Origin: Kiloniellaceae bacterium
GTDB taxonomy: Bacteria > Pseudomonadota > Alphaproteobacteria > Kiloniellales > J153
Assembly (NCBI GenBank): GCA_021776115.1
Contig: JAJFGN010000070.1
Coordinates: 124,001 to 188,000, forward strand
DNA length: 64,000 nucleotides
Direction: 5' to 3'
Shown piece by piece: positions 35,701 to 43,116 of the stretch (its first letter is position 1; every line of letters begins with the position of its first letter). The translations under genes and the position numbers were made by a program. The notes beneath the pieces were generated by a model. It had not been told where the DNA came from. It did no database searches and saw nothing but the letters and a program-made list of their open reading frames with translations.

Positions 35701-37314
35701 CTACCCGCTTTCAAGGTGACGGAAATGATCGCTAAGCTGCGCCATTCGACGCCCGGTGTGATGCTGATCTCGCCGCCGCCGCATCACGATATCTATTCGA
35801 TCGAAGATCTGGCACAGCTCATCTATGATCTGAAGCAGATCAATCCCGACGCCCGCGTGTGCGTGAAACTGGTCGCTCGCTCGGGTATCGGCACCATCGC
35901 GGCCGGCGTGGCCAAGGCCAAGGCAGATGTGATTCTAATCTCCGGCCATGCCGGCGGCACGGGCGCCAGTCCGCAAACCTCGATCAAGTTCGCGGGCGTT
36001 CCCTGGGAGATGGGCCTGTCCGAAGTGCATCAGGTTCTCACCCTCAACCGCCTGCGCCAGAACGTCATCTTACGCACCGACGGCGGCATCAAGACAGGGC
36101 GCGACGTGGTGATCGCGGCCTTGCTCGGCGCCGAGGAGTTCGGTGTCGGCACCGCGTCCTTGGTGGCCATGGGCTGCATCATGGTCCGTCAATGCCATTC
36201 CAACACCTGCCCCGTGGGCGTGTGCACCCAGAACGAGGCCTTGCGGCAGAAATTCACCGGTACACCGGAAAAAGTCGTCAACCTGTTCAGCTTCATCGCC
36301 GAAGAGGTGCGCGAGATTCTGGCCTCGCTCGGCGCCCGCTCGCTCGATGAGGTGATTGGGCGCACCGATCTGCTGGTCCAGGTTAGCCGCGGCGCGGCGC
36401 ACCTCGACGACTTGGATCTCAATCCCCTGCTGACCAAGGCCGAGGCCTCGGATCAACCGGTCCATTGTACGCTCAAGGGCCGCAACGAGGTTCCGGAAAC
36501 GCTGGATGCCCAGATGATCGCGGATGCCAAGCCGCTGTTCGACTTGGGCGAAAAGATGCAGCTTCAATACACGATCCGCAACACGCACCGGGCTATCGGG
36601 ACCAAGCTGTCGTCCATGATCACGCGGCGCTTCGGCATGTTCGGGTTGAAGCCCGGGCACGTCACGGTACGCCTGCGCGGCTCCGCCGGGCAATCGCTCG
36701 GCGCCTTCGCCGTGCAAGGCGTCAAGCTGGAGGTCTTCGGCGACGCTAACGACTATGTCGGAAAAGGGTTGTCGGGCGGCACCATCGTGGTCCGGCCCCT
36801 CACCTCCAGCCCGCTGGCGACAAACGAGAACACGATTATCGGCAACACTGTGCTCTATGGCGCCACCGCTGGGCGTCTGTTCGCCGCCGGCCAGGCGGGC
36901 GAACGCTTCTGCGTGCGCAATTCCGATGCGGTCGCGGTGGTTGAGGGCTGCGGCTCCAACGGTTGTGAGTACATGACCGGCGGCACCGTCGTCATTCTGG
37001 GCTCGGTTGGGGATAACTTCGCGGCTGGAATGACCGGCGGCATGGCCTTCGTCTACGACCCCGACGAGAGCTTGCCGGAGCGAATCAATACCGACAACGT
37101 CCTCTATCAGCGAATCGAAACTGCCCATTGGGACGGCGTGGTGCGAGGTCTGATCCGCGAGCACGTACGCGAGACTCAATCACGCTATGCGGAGCGTATG
37201 CTGGTCGATTGGCGTAACGAGAAGGCGAATTTCTGGCAGGTCGTGCCTCGGGAGATGCTCGGGCGCCTGACGCATCCGGTGCGCACCGAAGAGGTTGGCG
37301 AAAAGCGGGCCTGA
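32737..37314 (+). CDS. gltB: Glutamate synthase (NADPH) large chain
   Basis: 1525 residues. GltB releases ammonia from glutamine and channels it to 2-oxoglutarate. The catalytic N-terminal cysteine of the mature enzyme is Cys47 in 'EEHESCGVGLVAAIDG', so a 46-residue propeptide is expected to be removed. The amidotransferase domain (47 to about 430), a central domain, the FMN synthase domain ('GHAGGTGASPQTSIKFAG') with the 3Fe-4S cysteines 'MGCIMVRQCHSNTCPVGVC', and the C-terminal beta-helix (GXGXG repeats such as 'GATAGRLFAAGQAGERFCVR') are all present. An alternative GTG at 32713 overlaps gltD; the ATG at 32737 has an AGG upstream and is preferred. Confidence 0.98.
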   Translation: MSSTEKPSAKSSAGPESAAQFIQSWQDNAARLARDGLYDPTEEHESCGVGLVAAIDGKPRRAVVEAGIAALKAVWHRGAVDADGKTGDGAGIHVEIPQDFFREHVTRTGHAPNSGRIAVGMIFLPRTDFAAQERCRVLVEREILNYGYTIHGWRQVPVDTRVTGEKAEITRPEIEQIMIANSRDTAAREFEVDLYIIRRRIERAAETESIKDFYICSLSCRSIIYKGMFLAEQLDVFYPDLRDPRFESSFAIFHQRYSTNTFPTWRLAQPFRVLAHNGEINTLKGNANWMRAHECRLAAPAFGDHIADLKPIVQPGGSDSATLDAVFELLIRAGRDLPLAKSMLIPEAWRDDSPMPEAHKRLYSYCNAVMEPWDGPAAVCAYGGRWVIAGMDRNGLRPLRYSVTDDGLLFAGSETGMVRLEETRIVEKGRLGPGQMIAVDLQDGKLFHDAEIKDLMAAQRPYGAWTAHIKRIDDLIRPDHGEPGTLDRDELRRGQLTAGLTMEDMELILHPMVEDAKEATGSMGDDTPLAVLSEFNRGLHHFFRQNFSQVTNPPIDSLRERRVMTLKTRLGNLGNILDEDETQCRLLQLDSPVLSNAEFEAMRTYMGATAFSIDCTFEVSGAEAALKEALERIRREAEDAVRGGCEHIILSDENVGTERAPIPMILATGAAHSHLMHQNLRTFTSINVRAGDCLDVHNFAVLIGVGATTVNAYMAQESIADRHRRGLFGDLSLEACVRRYKTAVDDGLLKIMSKMGISVLSSYRGGYNFEAVGLSRTLVDEYFPSMPSRLSGIGLTGIQQNVSERHQAAWSGDTIALPVGGFYRYRRGGETHAWEGGVIHTLQAAVATDSYSTYKKYSADVAKLPPVTLRDLLDFKHDDVASISIEEVESITSLRKRFVTPGMSLGALGPEAHGALNIAMNRIGAKSDSGEGGEDPARFVPRANGDNENSAIKQIASGRFGVTAEYLNNCREIEIKVAQGAKPGEGGQLPAFKVTEMIAKLRHSTPGVMLISPPPHHDIYSIEDLAQLIYDLKQINPDARVCVKLVARSGIGTIAAGVAKAKADVILISGHAGGTGASPQTSIKFAGVPWEMGLSEVHQVLTLNRLRQNVILRTDGGIKTGRDVVIAALLGAEEFGVGTASLVAMGCIMVRQCHSNTCPVGVCTQNEALRQKFTGTPEKVVNLFSFIAEEVREILASLGARSLDEVIGRTDLLVQVSRGAAHLDDLDLNPLLTKAEASDQPVHCTLKGRNEVPETLDAQMIADAKPLFDLGEKMQLQYTIRNTHRAIGTKLSSMITRRFGMFGLKPGHVTVRLRGSAGQSLGAFAVQGVKLEVFGDANDYVGKGLSGGTIVVRPLTSSPLATNENTIIGNTVLYGATAGRLFAAGQAGERFCVRNSDAVAVVEGCGSNGCEYMTGGTVVILGSVGDNFAAGMTGGMAFVYDPDESLPERINTDNVLYQRIETAHWDGVVRGLIREHVRETQSRYAERMLVDWRNEKANFWQVVPREMLGRLTHPVRTEEVGEKRA

Positions 37315-37399
37315 GGGCACGCCCCCCTCGTTGGGCGCAAGGCCGTGCCGCAAAAGCGACACTCCCAAGCAGGCCGCGGGCACGCTATAGTCGCGCGAC

Positions 37400-38068
37400 A
37401 TGCGAACGCTCTATCACCTGCCGCTCGATCCCGATTGTCGGCAAATCCGTATCCTCCTGGGTGAAAAGCGCCTGGAGTTCGTCCTCAAGACCGAACAGGT
37501 TTGGGAGCGGCGCGAGAGCTTCCTGGAACTGAACCCCGCCGGCGAGGTGCCGGTATTACTGGAAACCGATGGCACTTCCATCGCCGGGGCGCCGGTTATC
37601 GCCGAGTATCTGGATGAGGCTTATCCCGACCCGCCTCTGATCGGCGCCGACCCCTTGGACCGGGCCGAGGTGCGCCGCCTGGCCCAGTGGTTCGCGGTCA
37701 AGTTCGCGCACGAGGTCAGCCGCAATCTGGTCGAGGAGAAGATCAACAAGCGCTTTCTCAAGCTGGGTCAGCCCAATACTTCCGCGATCCGCGCCGGCCA
37801 CGCCAACATTCACTACCATTTGGATTACCTGGCCTGGTTGAACGACCGGCGCCGTTGGCTGGCGGGGGAAAGCTATTCCCTTGCCGACGTCACGGCAGCA
37901 GCGCACCTCTCGGTCGTCGACTACCTTGGCGACGTGCCCTGGGACAAGCATCCGGGCGCCAAGGATTGGTACGCCCGGGTGAAGTCGCGCCCCTCCATGC
38001 GCGCCATCCTGGCCGACCACGTCGCCGGCGCGGCGCCGCCCGCCTACTACGCCGACTTGGATTTCTAG
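37400..38068 (+). CDS. GST-fold protein, possibly FtsZ-localised protein FzlA
   Basis: 222 residues with an N-terminal thioredoxin-like half ('MRTLYHLPLDPDCRQIRILL', 'FLELNPAGEVPVLLETDG') and an all-helical C-terminal half ('WLAGESYSLADVTAAAHLSV'). It lacks an obvious glutathione-activating Ser/Tyr at the usual site. The N-terminus and 'KTEQVWERRESFLELNPAGE' strongly recall FzlA of Caulobacter, a GST-like dimer that binds FtsZ and curves its filaments at the division site; I name this from memory, without alignment. Alternatively it is a generic GST. It follows gltB by 85 bases and precedes an aminotransferase by 25, probably on one transcript. Confidence 0.75.
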   Translation: MRTLYHLPLDPDCRQIRILLGEKRLEFVLKTEQVWERRESFLELNPAGEVPVLLETDGTSIAGAPVIAEYLDEAYPDPPLIGADPLDRAEVRRLAQWFAVKFAHEVSRNLVEEKINKRFLKLGQPNTSAIRAGHANIHYHLDYLAWLNDRRRWLAGESYSLADVTAAAHLSVVDYLGDVPWDKHPGAKDWYARVKSRPSMRAILADHVAGAAPPAYYADLDF

Positions 38069-38093
38069 CTGGGCTAGGTAGGACCGGCGGAAC

Positions 38094-39224
38094 ATGCGCG
38101 ACTTCGCTCTCGAAACCTATTTCTCAAAGTGGGAGTTTTCCGCGCGGTATCATATGACCGCCTCCGACCTGGAGAGCCTGTCTGTTGCCGATCTCCTAGC
38201 TATGGCGACGCCGCAGGACCGCGACGCCTTTGCGCAGCAGTGGCTAGGCTATACGGAGACCCATGGTCACCCCGAGCTGCGAGAGGAAATATCGAAAACC
38301 TACGATACGGTCGCGCCGAGTGACATCTTGTGCTTCGCGGGGGCCGAGGAGGGCGTCTACGCCGCCATGCGCGTATTGCTCGACAAAGATGACCACGCCA
38401 TCGTGGTGGTGCCGAACTATCAAGCCGCGGAGACCTTGCCACTCGATATCTGCGCCGTCTCCGGAGTTCCCCTCGATGGCGCGGACAAGTGGTCCCTCGA
38501 TATCGACCGGGTGCGGAAGGAAATCCGCCCGAACACCAAGCTGATCTCCATCAACTTCCCCAACAACCCGACCGGCGCCGTTCTCGAACGCGGCCGCTTC
38601 GATGCGCTTGTCGAGCTATGCCGCGCGCGCGGCATTTATCTTTTCAGTGACGAGGTTTACCGGCTGATAGAACGCGATCCGGCCATCAGACTGCCACAAG
38701 TGGCCGATGTTTATGAGCGCGGGCTGTCCCTCAACGTGATGTCCAAGGCTTATGGTTTGCCGGGCTTGCGTGTCGGTTGGATCGCGACCCAGGATGCCCA
38801 GATCCTGCAGAAGATGGAGCGGTATAAGCATTACCTCTCGATCTGTAATGCCGCGCCGAGCGAGCGGCTGGCGATCATCGCGCTAAGGGCGCGGGATGAG
38901 ATACTTGGGCGGAACCGCGCTTTGACGAGCCAGAACGCCGACAAGCTTGGCGCTTTCTTCAGCGAGTTCCCCGATCTCTTCGATTGGACCCGTCCCGATG
39001 GCGGATGTGTCGGGTTCCCGCGCTACAAGGGGCCGCAAAGCACGGACAGCTTCTGCGAGGATTTGGTCAGCAAAGCGGGCCTATTGCTCCTGCCGCCAAA
39101 AGTTTACCGGTCCGAGCTTCTAGAGACGCCCCAAGACCGCTTCCGAATCGGTTTCGGCAGAGCCGGAATCGACGAGGGCTTGGCGGCTTTCAGGGCCTAT
39201 CTGAAATCCAACCAGGGCGCGTAG
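38094..39224 (+). CDS. PLP-dependent aminotransferase, class I/II fold
   Basis: 376 residues of fold-type I. Visible motifs: 'GHPELREEISKTY', 'FAGAEEGVYAAMR' (phosphate loop region), 'SINFPNNPTGAVL' (substrate/PLP Asn), 'YLFSDEVYRLIE' (PLP-N Asp) and the PLP lysine Lys218 in 'MSKAYGLPGLRVGW'; the C-terminal 'FRIGFGRAG' carries the carboxylate-binding Arg. Substrate is not determinable. It is not one of the standard AspC/HisC types by its N-terminus, which begins directly with 'ALETYFSKWEF'. It sits in a group of less conserved genes between the FzlA-like gene and the SDR. Confidence 0.9.
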   Translation: MRDFALETYFSKWEFSARYHMTASDLESLSVADLLAMATPQDRDAFAQQWLGYTETHGHPELREEISKTYDTVAPSDILCFAGAEEGVYAAMRVLLDKDDHAIVVVPNYQAAETLPLDICAVSGVPLDGADKWSLDIDRVRKEIRPNTKLISINFPNNPTGAVLERGRFDALVELCRARGIYLFSDEVYRLIERDPAIRLPQVADVYERGLSLNVMSKAYGLPGLRVGWIATQDAQILQKMERYKHYLSICNAAPSERLAIIALRARDEILGRNRALTSQNADKLGAFFSEFPDLFDWTRPDGGCVGFPRYKGPQSTDSFCEDLVSKAGLLLLPPKVYRSELLETPQDRFRIGFGRAGIDEGLAAFRAYLKSNQGA

Positions 39225-39242
39225 ACGCGAGGCGCGACCGTC

Positions 39243-39539
39243 TCAAGCCTGTACCCTGCCGGCGGCAAACACTTGTGTCCATTGGAGGACACGGACAGAT
39301 TTACGAAGACCGGTAGGCCAAAACGGATCGGTTTCGATAAGCGCTTTGACCGCTTCCGGACTTTCCGCTTCTACCAGCCAGAGGCCGCCTGCTGCGGCGC
39401 CGGTATCTGAGTCCTTCAAGGGTCCCGCAGCACGAATGCTGACGGCATTGCGCTCAAGGAATGCAAGGTGATCTCTCATAAGCTTGGCCCGCATTTCTGC
39501 ATAGGTGTCGTCATCTTCGAACAGCACGGCATAGGTCAT
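39243..39539 (-). CDS. YciI family protein
   Basis: 98 residues with the ferredoxin-like YciI fold ('FEDDDTYAEMRAKLMRDHL', 'AAGPLKDSDTGAAAGGLWLV', 'VKALIETDPFW'). The His-Asp pair typical of the family appears in 'MRDHLAFLE' and 'IETDPFW'. YciI proteins have been proposed as dehydratases, lyases or small sensors; no reaction is assigned here. It is divergent from the LysR gene, sharing a 98-base regulatory gap, so it is a plausible target of that regulator. Confidence 0.85.
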   Translation of the reverse strand: MTYAVLFEDDDTYAEMRAKLMRDHLAFLERNAVSIRAAGPLKDSDTGAAAGGLWLVEAESPEAVKALIETDPFWPTGLRKSVRVLQWTQVFAAGRVQA

Positions 39540-39610
39540 TGGCGTTGCCTCGGGTGTTGTTGATGCGGATGGCTTGGCAAGCTATATTAGCTTTTTTGCT
39601 ACTTAAACTG

Positions 39611-39626
39611 GCAAATTTGCGCAAAT
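39611..39626. promoter_or_regulatory. Overlapping palindromes, candidate LysR-type operator
   Basis: GCAAATTTGC (39611-39620) and ATTTGCGCAAAT (39615-39626) are both perfect palindromes and overlap by six bases. They lie 12 bases upstream of the LysR-gene ATG in an AT-rich gap shared with the yciI-like gene. The position suits autoregulation of the regulator and control of the divergent gene. Confidence 0.55.
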
Positions 39627-39637
39627 ATTAGGCAAAA

Positions 39638-40537
39638 ATGCGGGATCAAAATTGGGATGATCTCAGGTTCGTTCTCGGTGCGGCGCGGACGGGGTCCTAT
39701 GCGGGCGCCGCCCGGCGGCTGGGGGTGAACGAGAGCACCGTGACCCGCCGGATCGCGCAAGCGGAGCGGCGCTTGCGTGCCCGTCTGTTCGAACGGAATC
39801 TTGGAAGACTGACTCCTACCGAGGCCGGTGCCGAGTTGATCCGGCGGGTGGAGCGTATTGAGTTGGAGGTTCAGGGGGCGGAAGGGATCCTATCGGGGGC
39901 CGATGAGCGCGCCGCGGGCTCGGTTCGGGTGACGTCGGTGCCACTTCTCGTGAATCGCGTCTTGGTGCCCGCGTTGCCGCCGGTGCTGGCGCCGCATCCC
40001 CACCTTGGGATCGAATTGATCGCCGATCCGCGCGACCTTAGTCTGACAAAACGCGAAGCGGACATCGCCTTGCGGCTCGCGCGGCCGCAAAGGGAAGTTC
40101 GTGCCGTCGCCCGCCGGATCGGAACTCTGGACTACGCCGTATATGGCCCGCTAGAGCGGCGAGGCGAGCCGCTGCCATGGATTAGTTACGCCGACACAAT
40201 GTCGGATCTGCCACAATCCCGCTGGATCGCGGAGCGAATTGCCCGTGACGAAGTCGCCGCGCCGCAACTCTTGGCCAACGATGCGGAAACGATTCTTCAG
40301 TGTGTAAAGGCGGGCGCCGGAAAGTCCTTGCTCCCGGTCGCGATCGGGGAGAGGGAGCCGGCCCTTGTTCGCCTCGAAAATTGTCCACCCGCCTTATCGA
40401 GGGAGTTATGGCTGATGGTGCATCCGGAAATGCGGGACCTCATTCGGATACGGGTTGTAATGGCTTGGCTGACGGCCACGGTAAAGCAAGTCCTAGAGCT
40501 AAGCCGGGGTTCTCCAGAGGGGAGCCTTGGCCCCTAA
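39638..40537 (+). CDS. LysR family transcriptional regulator
   Basis: 299 residues. The N-terminal winged helix reads 'DLRFVLGAARTGSYAGAARR' and 'LGVNESTVTRRIAQAERRLR', followed by 'LFERNLGRLTPTEAGAELIR'. Residues about 90-290 are the effector-binding domain. Such regulators usually control a divergent gene and themselves; here the divergent gene is the yciI-like one, with overlapping palindromes between. The effector cannot be predicted. Confidence 0.93.
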   Translation: MRDQNWDDLRFVLGAARTGSYAGAARRLGVNESTVTRRIAQAERRLRARLFERNLGRLTPTEAGAELIRRVERIELEVQGAEGILSGADERAAGSVRVTSVPLLVNRVLVPALPPVLAPHPHLGIELIADPRDLSLTKREADIALRLARPQREVRAVARRIGTLDYAVYGPLERRGEPLPWISYADTMSDLPQSRWIAERIARDEVAAPQLLANDAETILQCVKAGAGKSLLPVAIGEREPALVRLENCPPALSRELWLMVHPEMRDLIRIRVVMAWLTATVKQVLELSRGSPEGSLGP

Positions 40538-40574
40538 AAAAACACATGCGGGTAATGACCGTAGTCATTGCGCA

Positions 40575-41348
40575 TCAATTCACGGCCTTCTCCAAATTGG
40601 CCAAATTGTTCTGTGCCGCTTGCGCGGCCGGCGAGTCTGGGGCGGTTTCGATGATTTGGCTCCAGTCGGCGCGCGCGCCTGCGGGGTCACCCGCCAAGCG
40701 GCGCAAGATTCCGCGCTCCAAAAGGCCGTCCGGGTTGCCGGGATCTAGCTTGAGGGCCCGGGAAAGATCGTCGCTGGCCAGGTCCGTCGCCTCCAAGGAG
40801 CGATAGGCGCTGGCGCGCAGGACCAGAATATCGGCCCGCGCGGGCAAAAGGTCGTTTGCCAAGTTGAGATCGTCAACCGCCTCCCAATATTGCGCCGTCG
40901 TGGCCCGCGCAATGCTGCGGTCAATTAGCAACTCCACGTCGTTCGGGGTCAGCTCCAGCGCCCGGCTAAGCGCCTGCTCTGCCCGCGTGCCCTCCCCGGC
41001 CAGCAGCCAGGCTTGACCCGCCTGGGCGAGCACCCTGGCGCGTGGACCGATAGCGGCGACCGCCATGGCGCCGGATAGGCGCTCCAGGCGCTGCGCCGCC
41101 TCGATGTGACGGCCAAGCCCGAACAGCGATATGGCGGCACAGTGCTGAGCCGACTCACCGCCGCCCTGCGCGGCCCAAATCTCAGCCTCGTCGAAGGCTC
41201 TCTGTGGGTCGGCCTGGGCCAGGGACATGCAGGCCGCGTAGCTCGACTGCGCCCCCGGGCCAGCAGTCTGACTGGCCGCGGGCAGGGGCAAGGCCGCGAC
41301 GACGCTGGCCAAAAACACGGCGGCGAGGTGTTGTCGGGGCTCTAGCAT
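40575..41348 (-). CDS. Exported TPR-repeat protein of unknown function
   Basis: 257 residues with an N-terminal signal sequence ('LAAVFLASVVAALPLPAAS'; cleavage likely near residue 27) and TPR-like helical repeats ('AGQAWLLAGEGTRAEQALSR', 'ALELTPNDVELLIDRSIA', 'ADILVLRASAYRSLEATDLA', 'ALKLDPGNPDGLLERGILRR'). Probably a periplasmic scaffold or assembly protein; no catalytic motif is present. It lies between the LysR gene and the SDR, convergent with the former, and it probably has its own promoter in the 65-base divergent gap before the SDR. Confidence 0.88.
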   Translation of the reverse strand: MLEPRQHLAAVFLASVVAALPLPAASQTAGPGAQSSYAACMSLAQADPQRAFDEAEIWAAQGGGESAQHCAAISLFGLGRHIEAAQRLERLSGAMAVAAIGPRARVLAQAGQAWLLAGEGTRAEQALSRALELTPNDVELLIDRSIARATTAQYWEAVDDLNLANDLLPARADILVLRASAYRSLEATDLASDDLSRALKLDPGNPDGLLERGILRRLAGDPAGARADWSQIIETAPDSPAAQAAQNNLANLEKAVN

Positions 41349-41413
41349 GCCCCTAAAGTCGCCGCGCGCGGCCGCCTCCGCAAGTACCGACTGCGTTCTT
41401 TTTTAGGAGCACC

Positions 41414-42295
41414 ATGACCGAACGCCGCTTGTTTTGCTTTGGACTTGGGTACAGCGCCTGCGCACTGGCGGCGTGTTTGAAAGCCGCAGGGTGGCGCATC
41501 GCGGGTACGACGCGGGACGCGGACAAGGCGGCGGCGCTGTGCGATCAGGGGATCGAGGCCTTCGTCTTCGACCGTGGCCTGCCGCTCGCCGATCCGGCGG
41601 CAGCCCTGCGCGGCGCGACTCACATCTTGAGCAGCGTGCCGCCCGAGGCGGAGGGAGACCCCGTCATCGACCACCATGCCGCCGACTTGTTGGCTTGCGA
41701 TGGGATACAGTGGGTCGGATACCTCTCGACCACGGGGGTCTACGGCGACCGCATGGGCGCATGGGTCGACGAAGACTCGGTGCTGGAGCCAACCGGCGCG
41801 CGCGGCCATCGGCGGGTCGCGGCCGAGCGCGCTTGGCTAGAGTTGTATGCCCAAAACGGCCTGCCCGTGCATCTCTTTCGCCTCGCCGGCATCTACGGGC
41901 CCGGCCGAAACGCCCTAGCAAGTGTGCGGGCCGGCAAGGCCCGGCGCATCGACAAGCCCGGTCAGGTTTTCAGCCGTATTCACGTCGAGGACATTGCCAA
42001 GGTGCTCGAAGCCTCCCTCGCGCATCCCAACCCGGGCCGGGCCTACAATCTCTGCGACGACGATCCCACCCCGCCGGCCGAGGTGATCGCACATGCCTGC
42101 GACCTCTTGGGTGTGGCGCCGCCGCCCCTGGTGCCTTTCGAGCAAGCGGAGCTGTCGCCCATGGCGCGCAGCTTCTACCGCGACAACAAGCGGGTTTCGA
42201 ACCGAAGGATTAAGATGGAGCTTGGGGTCGCGCTGGCCTACCCGGATTACAAAATGGGGTTGAAGGCGTTGCTTGCCGCCGAAACGCGCGGCTAA
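41414..42295 (+). CDS. SDR family NAD(P)-dependent oxidoreductase (YeeZ-like)
   Basis: 293 residues. The N-terminus 'FCFGLGYSACALAACLKAAG' is a Rossmann GxGxxxxxL motif, with 'LSTTGVYGDRMGAWVDEDS' and 'LFRLAGIYGPGRNALASVRA' as in the YeeZ-type extended SDRs. The expected catalytic Lys after the Tyr is not clear, so activity is uncertain. A GGAGC ribosome-site sequence lies six bases upstream. Its 3' end overlaps the alpha/beta hydrolase stop on the opposite strand by four bases. Confidence 0.88.
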   Translation: MTERRLFCFGLGYSACALAACLKAAGWRIAGTTRDADKAAALCDQGIEAFVFDRGLPLADPAAALRGATHILSSVPPEAEGDPVIDHHAADLLACDGIQWVGYLSTTGVYGDRMGAWVDEDSVLEPTGARGHRRVAAERAWLELYAQNGLPVHLFRLAGIYGPGRNALASVRAGKARRIDKPGQVFSRIHVEDIAKVLEASLAHPNPGRAYNLCDDDPTPPAEVIAHACDLLGVAPPPLVPFEQAELSPMARSFYRDNKRVSNRRIKMELGVALAYPDYKMGLKALLAAETRG

Positions 42296-43101
42296 CCCAC
42301 TTGATCGCTTAAGGCCGCGACGGCGTTCGTGAGGCGCGCGAGGTCTTGGGGCTCGGAAAGTCGGTGACCGCCGCCCTTGACCAGCGTGACCTCGACATCG
42401 GCCGATTCCAACCTGTCCATCAGCTCGAGCGACAAGGCGTAAGGCACGTCCGGATCGACGGCCCCATGGATGAGGCGCACCGGACAGGCGATTGGGATCG
42501 GCTTGTCCATCAGCAGGTGGTCGCGCCCGTCTTCGATCAAGCGCAGGGTGATGGGATAGGGCCCCTCATCGTAGTCCGAGGGCTGGCGATAAACGCCGTC
42601 GCGTTGGATCGTGGCCCGGATCTCGGGCCCGAATGCGTTCCACATCAGTGTCTCGGTGAAATCGGGCGCGGCCGCGATGCCGACCAGGCCGGCCACACGT
42701 TCGGGCCGGGCAAGGGCGGCCAAGAGCATGATCCACCCGCCCATGGAGGACCCGACCAGAATTTGCGGCCCGTCGCTCAACTCATCGACCACGGCGACCG
42801 CGTCGTCCGCCCAGCGCCCTATGGTGCCCTCCTCGAACCGCCCGGACGAGGCGCCGTGGCCCAGATAATCGAAACGTACGAAGGCTTGGCCGCGCGTTCT
42901 GGCATAGGTTTCCAACGCCAGCGCCTTGCTGCCGGTCATGTCGGACATGAAGCCGCTGAGGAAGATGATACCGGGCAGCGTGACTTTCGTGCCACGGGTA
43001 CGCCTTTCGTCGGCGCGCGTCCTATGATACGCGATGGTTGTGCCGTCGGCGCGTGCTAAAGTTCGGGCCGCTACGTCGTTCGCGGTTTTTTCGATTGCCA
43101 T
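42292..43101 (-). CDS. Alpha/beta hydrolase
   Basis: 269 residues. The nucleophile elbow is 'LVGSSMGGWIMLL' (Ser in GSSMG), the oxyanion segment 'FLSGFMSDMTGSKA', an Asp in 'HGAVDPDVPYAL' and the catalytic His in 'VKGGGHRLSEP' complete the triad. It resembles the ABHD10-like group of small hydrolases; substrate unknown. It is divergent from the glycosyltransferase with only 15 bases between start codons, so the promoters must lie within the coding regions. Confidence 0.9.
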   Translation of the reverse strand: MAIEKTANDVAARTLARADGTTIAYHRTRADERRTRGTKVTLPGIIFLSGFMSDMTGSKALALETYARTRGQAFVRFDYLGHGASSGRFEEGTIGRWADDAVAVVDELSDGPQILVGSSMGGWIMLLAALARPERVAGLVGIAAAPDFTETLMWNAFGPEIRATIQRDGVYRQPSDYDEGPYPITLRLIEDGRDHLLMDKPIPIACPVRLIHGAVDPDVPYALSLELMDRLESADVEVTLVKGGGHRLSEPQDLARLTNAVAALSDQVG

Positions 43102-43116
43102 GGGTTCCAGGACACG

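Noticed and set aside
36070-37179. Long minus-strand open frame opposite gltB
   Set aside because: Shadow of the gltB C-terminal region; no domain or ribosome site.
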